A stretch of DNA of 64,000 nucleotides from CAZAPO01 sp044841755. GTDB lineage: Bacteria > Bacteroidota > Bacteroidia > Flavobacteriales > Flavobacteriaceae. Below are positions 34,621 to 43,083 of the stretch, piece after piece (position 1 is the stretch's first letter; every line of letters begins with the position of its first letter). The notes under the pieces were generated by a model. The model saw only the letters and a program-made list of their open reading frames with translations, ran no database searches and was not told the origin of the DNA. A program made the position numbers and the translations under genes. The stretch lies in NCBI GenBank assembly GCA_044841755.1, contig JAXOFM010000001.1, forward strand, positions 124,001 through 188,000. The letters run 5' to 3'.

Positions 34621-35810
34621 TGAAACCCAAAACTCTCTATACTAAAAGCGGTGATTTTAATATTGCCTATCAGGTTATTGGCAATGGACCTGTCGACATC
34701 ATTTACATTCCTGGATGGGTATCAAATATAGATATGATGTGGGCAGAACCACGGCTCGCTGCATTTTTAACAAGACTTACTTTATTTTCAAGACTTATAA
34801 TCTTCGACAAAAGAGGTACAGGACTATCTGACCGAACGGATGAATATTCAACTATGGAAGAAAGAATGGATGATATTAATGCTGTTATGGATGCCACAAA
34901 TTCCGAAAAAGCATTTCTCTTCAGCCATTCTGAAGGAGGTTCGGTTGGTTTGTTGTTCTCTCTGAATTTTCCAAAAAAGACTCTAGGAGTAATAGGATTT
35001 GGGATCTTTGCTAAACGAAGGTATTCTGAATATTACCCGTGGGCTCCTACAGATGAAGAACGTGAGGTTTCAAACAAACTAATTGAAGAAAATTGGGCTC
35101 ATGGAAGCCTTGACGAGCTTCGAGACCTTGTTCCTTCTTTAGCTCACGACAACGGTTTCATGGATTGGCTAGCGAGTTATCTACGTGCTGGAGGAAGCCC
35201 AAAAGCAGCGTTAATCTTACACAAACAATGTACTCATATTGATGTTACAGGTATCTTAGATTCAATAAAAGTTCCAACATTACTGCTCTTTAGAAAAGGT
35301 GATGAAGAGATTAAAGTTGAAGAAGGCCGGTATATAGCCGAACGAGTACCTAATTCTAAATTAGTTGAATTTGAAGGAAGGGATCATCTTTTTTGGACCG
35401 GCGACACCTATCCCATTTTAGCCGAAATGGAAGAGTTTGTTACGGGAATTCGCCCTAATCGTTTAGAGTTCAATCGAGGTAGAAGTCACAAAATTGGATT
35501 AGATCTTGAAAAAGTGATGTCTGAAAATTATTTGTATAACTTAAAAATTGAAGAATTCGCTAAACTATGTGGCCGAAGTTTATCAGCTTTTAAAAGAGAC
35601 TTTAAAAAGGTTTTTAGCACAACACCTTCAAAATGGATTAAAACAAAACGTCTTGCATATGCAAAAAGTTTACTTATTGAAAGTAATCTTAATATTAACG
35701 AAATTTGTTTTGATAGTGGTTTTGTAAACACTTCTCATTTTATCAAATCTTTTAAGGAGCAATACAAAATCTCACCTCATCAATTTCGATCTATGCTTTC
35801 TAGCTCCTAG
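34620..35810 (+). CDS. alpha/beta hydrolase-AraC family fusion protein
   Basis: 396 aa. Residues 1-275 are an alpha/beta hydrolase: FDKRGTGLSDR, then FSHSEGG with a likely nucleophile Ser104 (the usual first glycine of GxSxG is Ser here), and GRDHLFW with the His. Residues about 290-396 are an AraC-type DNA-binding domain (MSENYLYNLKIEEFAKLCG then INEICFDSGFVNTSHF and FKEQYKISPHQFR). Such a one-protein sensor would couple a small hydrolysable ligand to transcription. The target is unknown. Overlaps the previous gene by one base. Confidence 0.85.
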   Translation: MKPKTLYTKSGDFNIAYQVIGNGPVDIIYIPGWVSNIDMMWAEPRLAAFLTRLTLFSRLIIFDKRGTGLSDRTDEYSTMEERMDDINAVMDATNSEKAFLFSHSEGGSVGLLFSLNFPKKTLGVIGFGIFAKRRYSEYYPWAPTDEEREVSNKLIEENWAHGSLDELRDLVPSLAHDNGFMDWLASYLRAGGSPKAALILHKQCTHIDVTGILDSIKVPTLLLFRKGDEEIKVEEGRYIAERVPNSKLVEFEGRDHLFWTGDTYPILAEMEEFVTGIRPNRLEFNRGRSHKIGLDLEKVMSENYLYNLKIEEFAKLCGRSLSAFKRDFKKVFSTTPSKWIKTKRLAYAKSLLIESNLNINEICFDSGFVNTSHFIKSFKEQYKISPHQFRSMLSSS

Positions 35811-35926
35811 TCTTTGTTGGCCAAATTCAGTTTGGACGTTTTAGAACATTTTTTGAGCTAATTTGAAAACAGTATGTGTTTGTTTTGGATGAATTTTACA
35901 TCATTCAAATAAGCAAACAATATATT

Positions 35927-36409
35927 ATGAAAACAAGATCAACATTATTAAGCATTCTATTTCTAGGACTATTAACTGCAAATTGCAACGCACAAGCAGA
36001 TCCAATTAACGATGAATTTCCAGAAGCAAAACAAGAAGTTATGGAAACTTTTGGTGCAGTAGCGCAAAGCATTATGGATGGTGATTTGGACAAACTTATT
36101 TCTTTTCACCATTATGGACCAAAATTTACTGAATTTAAAAATGGAGAACCACGCAATGGTGGTGAAGAAAATGAAGCACATGAGCGCGGTACTTTTGGAG
36201 CGGTAACTGAAGTTGTTAAATTCGATGCTAAGGACTTACAAATTGCTGTATACGGAGGTGATGTTGCCAACGTCACTTTTCATTCGGACTTCCATTTAAA
36301 ATTCGGAGAGGATTTAGTCATCGTAAACGACCAGATTACATTGCTATTTGTTAAAACAAAAGATGGCTGGAAAATGGTTCACGAACATCACTCTCCATTA
36401 AAAAAATAG
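35927..36409 (+). CDS. secreted SnoaL/NTF2-like (DUF4440-type) protein
   Basis: 160 aa from the ATG at 35927, chosen because it gives a clean signal peptide MKTRSTLLSILFLGLLTANC; an ATG at 35876 adds 17 residues before it. The mature protein has FGAVAQSIMDGDLDKLISFHHY and the strand QITLLFVKTKDGWKMVHEHHS, the pattern of cone-shaped NTF2-fold proteins. It may bind or modify a small hydrophobic ligand. LTANC could serve as a lipobox, so lipid anchoring is possible. Confidence 0.75.
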   Translation: MKTRSTLLSILFLGLLTANCNAQADPINDEFPEAKQEVMETFGAVAQSIMDGDLDKLISFHHYGPKFTEFKNGEPRNGGEENEAHERGTFGAVTEVVKFDAKDLQIAVYGGDVANVTFHSDFHLKFGEDLVIVNDQITLLFVKTKDGWKMVHEHHSPLKK

Positions 36410-36435
36410 AAATCTGTAACCTAATAGACAATTAC

Positions 36436-36468
36436 AAAAGGCTAGAATCATTAAAAGTCTAGCCTTTT
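36436..36468 (+). terminator. intrinsic terminator after the NTF2-like gene
   Basis: The arms AAAAGGCTAGA (36436-36446) and TCTAGCCTTTT (36458-36468) are exact reverse complements with an 11-base loop, followed by AATTATTT. It lies 27 bases after the NTF2-like stop and before the next gene at 36495. Confidence 0.75.
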
Positions 36469-36494
36469 AATTATTTCCAAATTCACATAAAAGA

Positions 36495-37409
36495 ATGTAC
36501 AAAGACATAGAGTTTTTATCGCAAAACGTTATTCTTAGAGGTCGTTTATATCTTCCAAAAATGGCGTCTTCTAAAAAACATCCAGCCATAATAATGGCTC
36601 ATGGCTTTACTTCCACAGTAAATAATATGACAGCCGATAAATATGCCGAACGATTTAGGGAAGCTGGTTTTGCTGTTGTAATCTACGACCATAGAAATTT
36701 GGGAATCAGTGATGGTGAACCACGTCAGGAAATAAACTTTTGGGAACAATCAAGAGGCTATATTGATGCTTTAGACTTTGTTACAGATCAACCTGAAATA
36801 GACACCTCCAAAATTGCCGTTTGGGGAGCCAGCATGAGTGCTCGTGAAGCTTTTTTAGTTGGTTCGATAGATAATCGAGTGAGTGCAATCATAACAATAA
36901 TTCCTGCTCTTGGTGATGATCTTCCAACCGAGGATAATGATGGGATATTATACCAATTCGCAAAAGACACCTTACTTAGTGAAAATATATCAGCATTACC
37001 ACAAACAAAAACTAAACAGATGGCCATAGTATCTTATGATCAGTTAAACGCTCCTTCAAGGTTAAAAGAATTAACTGCCTATCGTTGGTTCATTGAATAT
37101 GGAGGTCGTTTCGGTTCAGGTTGGGAAAATAGAGTTTCACATTCTAATATTGATATGCCAGAAAATTTCCATTTTGGACAATGCGCCACTTACATAAAAG
37201 CTCCAATACTAATGATCGTTGCAAAAAATGATGAAATGGAGGGCGCCAGTCCCGAAGTAACTAAAAGTATTTTTAAAATGATCAAGCAACCAAAGGAATG
37301 GGTGGATATTGAAGGAGGTCATTTTGGTTTACTGTACTACCCAAGTCACTTATTTGACAAATCAAGTAAAGCTCAGATCAATTTTTTAGAAAGACAATTC
37401 AATCAATGA
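36495..37409 (+). CDS. alpha/beta hydrolase (dienelactone hydrolase-like)
   Basis: 304 aa. AIIMAHGFTSTVNNM (oxyanion loop with HG), VVIYDHRNLGISDGEPR and the nucleophile elbow GASMSA (Ser113) are visible. The acid is probably in VAKNDEMEGASPE and the base in IEGGHFGLLYYP. This subgroup often annotates as a dienelactone hydrolase or acetyl xylan esterase-like enzyme; the substrate is unknown. Its end overlaps the start of a small ABM-like gene by four bases, so these two are translationally coupled. Confidence 0.82.
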   Translation: MYKDIEFLSQNVILRGRLYLPKMASSKKHPAIIMAHGFTSTVNNMTADKYAERFREAGFAVVIYDHRNLGISDGEPRQEINFWEQSRGYIDALDFVTDQPEIDTSKIAVWGASMSAREAFLVGSIDNRVSAIITIIPALGDDLPTEDNDGILYQFAKDTLLSENISALPQTKTKQMAIVSYDQLNAPSRLKELTAYRWFIEYGGRFGSGWENRVSHSNIDMPENFHFGQCATYIKAPILMIVAKNDEMEGASPEVTKSIFKMIKQPKEWVDIEGGHFGLLYYPSHLFDKSSKAQINFLERQFNQ

Positions 37410-37741
37410 AGAATACACACAAAATAATTAGAACCTGGAAAGGTTGGACAACCTTAGAAAATGCCTCAACCTATGAAGATATGCTTATTAATGAAGTCTT
37501 CCCAACCGTTAAAAAGAATGGTGTTGAAGGTTTAGAAAAAGTAAGCATCTCAACAAAACACTTAGAAAATGAGGTAGAGTTCTTTTTAGTGCTACAATTT
37601 GACTCGCTAGATTCAGTAAAGATATTCGCAGGTGAAAATTATGAAATCGCTTATATACCAGAGAATGCGAAAAAAGCTTTGTTAAGGTATGATACTATGG
37701 CTTCTCACTATGAACTGCGTGGTGAATTAGTTCTTAAATAA
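37406..37741 (+). CDS. antibiotic biosynthesis monooxygenase (ABM)-like protein
   Basis: 111 aa dimeric alpha-beta barrel-type protein. RTWKGWTTLENASTYEDMLINEVFPTV and a HLENEVEFFLVLQFDSLDSVKIFAG segment resemble ABM family members that act on small substrates or only bind them. ATG at 37406 lies within the last codons of the hydrolase gene. It ends two bases before the convergent pseudouridine synthase stop. Confidence 0.75.
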   Translation: MKNTHKIIRTWKGWTTLENASTYEDMLINEVFPTVKKNGVEGLEKVSISTKHLENEVEFFLVLQFDSLDSVKIFAGENYEIAYIPENAKKALLRYDTMASHYELRGELVLK

Positions 37742-37743
37742 AA

Positions 37744-38568
37744 TTAAAGCATCATTAGGTTACTTACCTCTTGATTGGTAAGGTGCTTCCAATGACCGCG
37801 AGGAATATCTTTTTTGGTGAGCTCACCAATCATTACGCAATCAATTTTAAGAAGATCGTAGTTAAGATGATCGAAGATAGTACGTATAATCGTATTTCCA
37901 GTATTCTTAATTTTTAAACCTATTTCGTTTTTAGGTGAGCCATCAATGTAGCTTACTTCTTCTACCTGAATAAGTCTTCCATCAATTTTTAAACCGTTAG
38001 CAATACTTTCAAGATCTTCTCTTTTTAGGTTCTTGCTTAACTCAATATGAAATAAACGTGCAACTCCAGTTTTAGAATTGGTAAACTTCTTTACCACTTT
38101 TTCGTCGTTAGTAAATAACAACAATCCTGTAGCATTACGCCCTAACCTTCCTATAGGTTTAATTCTTGCGTTAGTAGCATTAGCAACCAGATCCATTACT
38201 GTTCTTCCCTTACTTTCACTAGTTGTAGTCGCAAAACCTTTTGGTTTATTTAAAAGCACATAGGTTTTCTTCTCAGGAGAGATTCTAGCTCCATCATAAC
38301 GTACTTCATCTCCAGGCTTTACTTTATAACCCATTTCGGTTACTACTTTTCCGTTTACGGTTACTAGTCCTATTGCTATTTGCTGATCTGCTTCACGACG
38401 AGAGCACATACCAGAATTGGCAATGTATTTGTTCAATCTAATTTCATCAGAATTAGATGCCTTTGGTGCAGCTTTTTTTGCCGGAGTATTCTTTTTTGAG
38501 AAACGTGGATTGTTACGATTCCCTTTACCATATGATTTACCTCCTTTATTACCTTGTGATCTGCTCAT
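37744..38568 (-). CDS. RsuA/RluB-family pseudouridine synthase-like protein, Asp replaced
   Basis: 274 aa. A basic, low-complexity head (1-40), an S4 RNA-binding domain (IRLNKYIANSGMCSRREAD, about 43-90) and the pseudouridine synthase core (VLLNKPKGFATTT, then KPIGRLGRNATGLLLFTND). The catalytic aspartate of this family lies in GRLD, but here residue 143 is glycine (GRLG). It may be an RNA-binding paralog with lost or changed activity. The codon reads GGG on the minus strand, so no simple misreading of mine explains it. The head would bind RNA. Confidence 0.82.
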   Translation of the reverse strand: MSRSQGNKGGKSYGKGNRNNPRFSKKNTPAKKAAPKASNSDEIRLNKYIANSGMCSRREADQQIAIGLVTVNGKVVTEMGYKVKPGDEVRYDGARISPEKKTYVLLNKPKGFATTTSESKGRTVMDLVANATNARIKPIGRLGRNATGLLLFTNDEKVVKKFTNSKTGVARLFHIELSKNLKREDLESIANGLKIDGRLIQVEEVSYIDGSPKNEIGLKIKNTGNTIIRTIFDHLNYDLLKIDCVMIGELTKKDIPRGHWKHLTNQEVSNLMML

Positions 38569-38605
38569 CGCGAAATTTTTTGCAAAGGTACGACATTACT
38601 TCACA

Positions 38606-39553
38606 TTAATCATTAAAATCAACAGTAGATTGTCGTTCTCTATTTACAGTCAGTTTCGTTACGTCTGGACGTGAATAATGACCAACAGGATCAAAGTTCT
38701 GACGCTCCTCCAGTACTCTATTAAAATCCAAGGTTTCTATAATCAATCCTTCTTTATGAAGTACAGGTTCGATGATCCATTCGCCATCAGGACCAGCTAT
38801 ACAACTTCCTCCATTGGCTAGTGTATCGGGAGCTTTCTCCAGTATTCTATCTAAATGAGGTGTGCTTGTTGGAAAATCTTCTTTTGACATTAAACTCGAA
38901 ACCGAAAGCACATACGATCTTGACTCTCTGGCTATAAAACGTGTAATATCTTTTGTGTTATGATCACTCCCTGGCCATACAGCAACATGTAAATTCTCTC
39001 CTTGACCATAAAGCGCCGTACGCGGCAAAGGCATCCAGTTTTCCCAACAATTAAGTCCGCCAACTGTAAATTGCTTTAAAGGATGCACCTGCAGCCCATT
39101 TCCATCTCCAGGAGACCAGGTTAATCGTTCGTCATAGGTTGGTTGTAATTTTCGATGCACCGATTTGACAACACCTTTCTCATTGATATAGACTAATGAA
39201 GCATATATACTATGTCCACCTCTGTTTTGTGCTCGTTCAATAATGCCAAGATAAACAGCAATCTTACGCTTTTTTGCCAAGTCACAGATTGAATCTAATT
39301 CACCTGCTTCAATCATTATGGAGTTTCTAACATAATGCGCATGTAGCTCTTTGTTAACCTTTGTATCCCATTCAGCTCCTCCCGTTAAGGCTAACCAAAA
39401 AGGATATCCTGGAACCAAGCCTTCTCCAAAAACGATGAGCTCGCATCCATTTTTAGCAGCTTCATTAACTGTACTTTCAACCTTTTTTAAGGTTCCTTCC
39501 TTATCTAACCATACAGGAGAAATTTGCCCTAAGGCAACTTTTAATGTGTTCAT
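38606..39553 (-). CDS. nitrilase-family carbon-nitrogen hydrolase
   Basis: 315 aa with the catalytic triad Glu44 (VFGEGLVPGYP), Lys135 (SVHRKLQPTYDER) and Cys169 (GGLNCWENW), exact for aliphatic/aromatic nitrilases of this length. It hydrolyses a nitrile to a carboxylic acid and ammonia in the cytoplasm. The gene lies between the prenyltransferase and the pseudouridine synthase, overlapping the prenyltransferase stop by one base, so it seems to be in the mevalonate operon although its link to that pathway is unclear. Confidence 0.87.
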   Translation of the reverse strand: MNTLKVALGQISPVWLDKEGTLKKVESTVNEAAKNGCELIVFGEGLVPGYPFWLALTGGAEWDTKVNKELHAHYVRNSIMIEAGELDSICDLAKKRKIAVYLGIIERAQNRGGHSIYASLVYINEKGVVKSVHRKLQPTYDERLTWSPGDGNGLQVHPLKQFTVGGLNCWENWMPLPRTALYGQGENLHVAVWPGSDHNTKDITRFIARESRSYVLSVSSLMSKEDFPTSTPHLDRILEKAPDTLANGGSCIAGPDGEWIIEPVLHKEGLIIETLDFNRVLEERQNFDPVGHYSRPDVTKLTVNRERQSTVDFND

Positions 39554-40458
39554 TATAAAATTCTATTTAAAACAACATCTATATCTATGAGCAAGATACT
39601 AAATACGCCTGCAACAATGATGAACTTTAAAATGTTATGTAGCACCAAATACTGCCATTTTGTATTCGATCGCCATATTAATACCACGAACATTACCAAC
39701 AGCAATACACTCAAGTAGAAAAAATAGGTCATTCTTCCAACGTGAAACTTATAAATAAGTAAATAAGCTGGAAGCAATGTTAGTGCGCCTAATAGTGTCA
39801 ACATAACCTTTGAGGTTCTTTCGCCATAAACAATAGGAATGGTTTTATAGCCTAAAGCTAAATCTCCTTTAATATTCTCAAGATCTTTGGTAAGCTCTCT
39901 CATTGAGATTATTAAGAATAAAAACATAGCATGCACAAAGATGACCGATTCAAAATTCTTATAGTAAATGAATACCGCAAAAAATGGTGTAATCGTTAAA
40001 ATAGCTGAAGCTAAATTACCTATAATGGGCAATTTTTTCAGTTTATGCGAATAAAACCAAATACCGAAGATATAAGTTGAAAAAAAGATTACCGCTCTAA
40101 ACGACACGTAACTAGCAAAAATAACCGCAATGAAATTGAGCACAAAATAGAACACTAACTTAGTGTTTTGACTTACCAATCTATCGAGCATAGACTTTTG
40201 CGGACGATTAATTAAATCCTTTTCAGAGTCGTAGAAATTATTGATGATATATCCTCCTGCAATTGAAGCCGAAGAAGCTAAAACCAACATCAATAGATTA
40301 AGATCAAAAACCACCTCTCTCAATGGTTTATTGTGCGCTAAAATATAAATAGATGTGAGGTACTGCGCAATAATAACAATGAGAACATTGTAACCGCGTA
40401 CTACAGAAAACATGCTAAAGAATTTAAGGAGAATATGTTTCTGTCTTCTGGATAACAT
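39553..40458 (-). CDS. UbiA-family prenyltransferase (geranylgeranylglycerol-phosphate geranylgeranyltransferase-like)
   Basis: 301 aa from the ATG at 40458; a GTG at 40506 that overlaps the previous stop would add 16 residues and is possible. Eight or nine transmembrane helices. The Asp-rich sites NNFYDSEKDLINRPQKSML and RELTKDLENIKGDLALGYKT are those of UbiA prenyltransferases. Bacteroidota homologs are annotated as geranylgeranylglycerol-phosphate geranylgeranyltransferase. It sits directly after mevalonate kinase and MvaD genes, which supply isoprenoid precursors, but the lipid product is not known. Confidence 0.8.
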   Translation of the reverse strand: MLSRRQKHILLKFFSMFSVVRGYNVLIVIIAQYLTSIYILAHNKPLREVVFDLNLLMLVLASSASIAGGYIINNFYDSEKDLINRPQKSMLDRLVSQNTKLVFYFVLNFIAVIFASYVSFRAVIFFSTYIFGIWFYSHKLKKLPIIGNLASAILTITPFFAVFIYYKNFESVIFVHAMFLFLIISMRELTKDLENIKGDLALGYKTIPIVYGERTSKVMLTLLGALTLLPAYLLIYKFHVGRMTYFFYLSVLLLVMFVVLIWRSNTKWQYLVLHNILKFIIVAGVFSILLIDIDVVLNRIL

Positions 40459-40505
40459 AAGAAGTATAAGTATGATATCCTGAAATGATTCAGGACGAAT
40501 AGGCA

Positions 40506-41435
40506 CTAGAAGTTATATACCACTTCTAATCTATAATCTTTCAATGCTACTTTGGCGCGATCAATATCTTCAGTAAATCCAAGAATATAACCTCCACCAC
40601 CTGATCCGCAAAGTTTCAAGTAATACTCATTGGTTTCAAGACCCTTTTTCCACAACTCATGAAATTGACTTGGAATCATTGGCTTGAAGTGATTCAACAC
40701 TACTTTAGAAAGTTGCTTTGTATTGCTGAACAATGATTTAATATCCCCCTTCAAGAAATCCTCAACACAAGCGTCAGTATGTTTAATAAATTGATCTTTC
40801 AGCATTTTTCTAAACCCTTCTTGCTTCATGTTCTCCATGAAAATGCCAACCATTGGTGCAGTTTCACCAATAATACCGCTATCTAATAAAAACACTGCCC
40901 CCTTACCTTCTGGTTTTTGAGAAGGTATTCCAGTAGCTTCAATATTATCTTTAGAGTTGATTAAAATTGGGATGCTCAAATAGCTGTTCAATGGATCTAA
41001 ACCAGAAGATTTTCCATGGAAAAATGACTCCATTTCAGAAAAAACAGTCTTCAATTTCAATAGCTTCTCTCTAGTTAAATTCTCAAGCACCGTAATCTTT
41101 TCATGAGCGTACTTATCGTAAATAGCAGCTACTAAAGCACCACTACTTCCAACGCCGTAACCTTGTGGAATTGAAGAGTCAAAATACATTCCAGCATCAA
41201 CATCAGCTTGAAGTTTAGCGAAATCAAAAGAAACAATCGATTCGTCAATTGATTTTAAGTAATTGACAAAATCTTTGAGTTTTACATTCGATTCTAGAGC
41301 TTCAGCAGCGGTATTGTCGTCATTTTTCAATGCGCCATTATAAAAACTGTAAGGAATTGATAACCCTTTAGAGTCTTTAATAATACCATACTCTCCAAAG
41401 AGTAAAATTTTTGAATAAAAAAGTGGGCCCTTCAT
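40506..41435 (-). CDS. mevalonate kinase-like GHMP kinase
   Basis: 309 aa from the ATG at 41435, giving the normal GHMP beginning MKGPLFYSKILLFGEYGII; an earlier ATG at 41513 would overlap the upstream gene by 71 bases. The ATP-binding motif is IPQGYGVGSSGALVAA, and a C-terminal LKLCGSGGGGYILGF is typical of GHMP kinases. It phosphorylates mevalonate or a related alcohol in the mevalonate pathway. Its start is eight bases from the end of the decarboxylase gene. Confidence 0.85.
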   Translation of the reverse strand: MKGPLFYSKILLFGEYGIIKDSKGLSIPYSFYNGALKNDDNTAAEALESNVKLKDFVNYLKSIDESIVSFDFAKLQADVDAGMYFDSSIPQGYGVGSSGALVAAIYDKYAHEKITVLENLTREKLLKLKTVFSEMESFFHGKSSGLDPLNSYLSIPILINSKDNIEATGIPSQKPEGKGAVFLLDSGIIGETAPMVGIFMENMKQEGFRKMLKDQFIKHTDACVEDFLKGDIKSLFSNTKQLSKVVLNHFKPMIPSQFHELWKKGLETNEYYLKLCGSGGGGYILGFTEDIDRAKVALKDYRLEVVYNF

Positions 41436-41442
41436 AAAATTT

Positions 41443-42546
41443 TTAAATTGGTAATTGTTTAGCACCAAATCCAATTCTGTCACAAATATAGTGACCGTTT
41501 TGGCAATATACAACTAACTCATTATTAATGAATTCATAAACTTGGTCTGCTTCACTTTCTGGATAGAGCAAATGCACATTAGCTCCAGCATCCAACGTGA
41601 AACATAAATGCAAACCTGTTTCTTCTCTAAATTGCCATATTTTATTGATGATACTTAACGTATTTGGCTTCATTAAAATGAAATACGGATGACTTGTCAT
41701 CATCATTGCATGAAGCGTCAGCGCTTCACTTTCAACAATAGAAATAAACTGATTTAAATCTCCTTCCTTAAATACGTTTATAAGTGTAGATAAGTTGTCA
41801 TGAGCTTGTTGAAATCGTTGCTCTGCAAAAGGATGATAGTGCATCAAATTATGTCCAACAGTACTACTTACTTGCTTTTCTCCTTTATCAACCAGCAAAA
41901 TGGTATCATGATAATTCTTAAAGTTTTCGTGTACTTCAAAAGGATATTTTACTCCAAACAAATCGGAACTTCCATCAATCAAATCATGTTCTCCCCAAAC
42001 TACAAGATCTCCTTCTAAACTTCTACAAGCACTCCCAGAACCTAATCTAGCTAAGAAAGATGCTTTTTTTAGGAAGTAATACCTTTCGCCTGCGCTCAAG
42101 GTGACATCTTTGTTATGTAATTCAGATTCTATACTCATTAAACATAATGCTAATGCACTCATCCCAGAAGCAGAAGATGCAATTCCAGAACTATGTGGAA
42201 AGCTATTAGAGGTTTCGATTACAAAATGATAATCCTTCAAAAAAGGAAGATACGATTCTACACGTTTGAAAAACGATTCAATTTTCGGTTTAAAATCCTC
42301 CTTCTTCTCTCCTTCTAAAAAAACATCAAAAGAGAATTCTTCATTATTTTCCTTCTTTTTATAACTAAGCAAAGTAGTAGTTTTACAAGCGTCTAAAGTA
42401 AAACTAACAGAAGGGTTTGCAGGAATTTGATGTTCTTTCTTTCCCCAATATTTTACCAATGCAATGTTACTTGGTGATGACCATTTAACACTTCCTGATG
42501 CTAATTCTTTGCTATATGGTTTCGGAATAAATTCTTCTACTAACAT
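41443..42546 (-). CDS. mvaD: diphosphomevalonate decarboxylase
   Basis: 367 aa GHMP superfamily enzyme. The characteristic NIALVKYWGKKEHQIPANPSVSF near residues 26-48 is the MvaD signature; SFPHSSGIASSASGMSALALC is the ATP loop, and the late TLDAGANVHLLYPES carries the catalytic aspartate. The family converts mevalonate 5-diphosphate to isopentenyl diphosphate. It is the first gene of the mevalonate cluster; three bases separate it from the DUF1697 gene. Confidence 0.92.
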   Translation of the reverse strand: MLVEEFIPKPYSKELASGSVKWSSPSNIALVKYWGKKEHQIPANPSVSFTLDACKTTTLLSYKKKENNEEFSFDVFLEGEKKEDFKPKIESFFKRVESYLPFLKDYHFVIETSNSFPHSSGIASSASGMSALALCLMSIESELHNKDVTLSAGERYYFLKKASFLARLGSGSACRSLEGDLVVWGEHDLIDGSSDLFGVKYPFEVHENFKNYHDTILLVDKGEKQVSSTVGHNLMHYHPFAEQRFQQAHDNLSTLINVFKEGDLNQFISIVESEALTLHAMMMTSHPYFILMKPNTLSIINKIWQFREETGLHLCFTLDAGANVHLLYPESEADQVYEFINNELVVYCQNGHYICDRIGFGAKQLPI

Positions 42547-42549
42547 GTA

Positions 42550-43083
42550 TTACATTTCTGCCGACAAAGATAATAACTTCATCATTGTATTGTAGTTTCT
42601 TGTCGTTGATGTTGTATTTAATTTCCGTTCGAAAAAATTAGTATTGAACTTTGCTTTACCAACTCCAGATGCACAATAGAAATAGATACAATTGTTTATA
42701 ATATAGTATTCTTCTCCTTGATATTGTTTTTGCGAAGCTTCTTCAACTAACTTAGTATCTGGAACAGAATGTAGCATAGTAAAATAGCTCTTCTGCTTTT
42801 TCTCTAAAGTAAATGGACAAGCTTCTAATATCTCTTTGATCTCTTCAGGCTTTTTGACAATGACTCTCACATCAAACTCATAATGACTTTTAATTGCATT
42901 ATGAATCTGTAGTTCGAGATTATTTTTTGAAGACTCTGTGGTTTCAAAAATCACATTTCCACTCTGAATGTAAGTTTTGACATTCTCTAAACCTAATTCT
43001 GATAAAAGGTTACGCAAATCGGCCATCAAAATTTTTTTCTGACCAGAAACATTTATTCCTCTAAGGAGAGCGATGTAGATCAT
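42550..43083 (-). CDS. DUF1697 domain protein
   Basis: 177 aa. YIALLRGINVSGQKKILMADLRN, YIQSGNVIFETTES and the C-terminal NYNTMMKLL segment are the DUF1697 family marks. Function is unknown; members are common in bacteria. The start overlaps the end of the LacI-type regulator gene by four bases, and the decarboxylase gene begins three bases after its end. The shared strand and spacing suggest one transcription unit from the LacI-type regulator to the pseudouridine synthase. Confidence 0.88.
   Translation of the reverse strand: MIYIALLRGINVSGQKKILMADLRNLLSELGLENVKTYIQSGNVIFETTESSKNNLELQIHNAIKSHYEFDVRVIVKKPEEIKEILEACPFTLEKKQKSYFTMLHSVPDTKLVEEASQKQYQGEEYYIINNCIYFYCASGVGKAKFNTNFFERKLNTTSTTRNYNTMMKLLSLSAEM

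Noticed and set aside
40458..40506. GTG 40506 as the start of the prenyltransferase
   Set aside because: Possible, but the extra 16 residues do not resemble the family's N terminus and the ATG at 40458 does.
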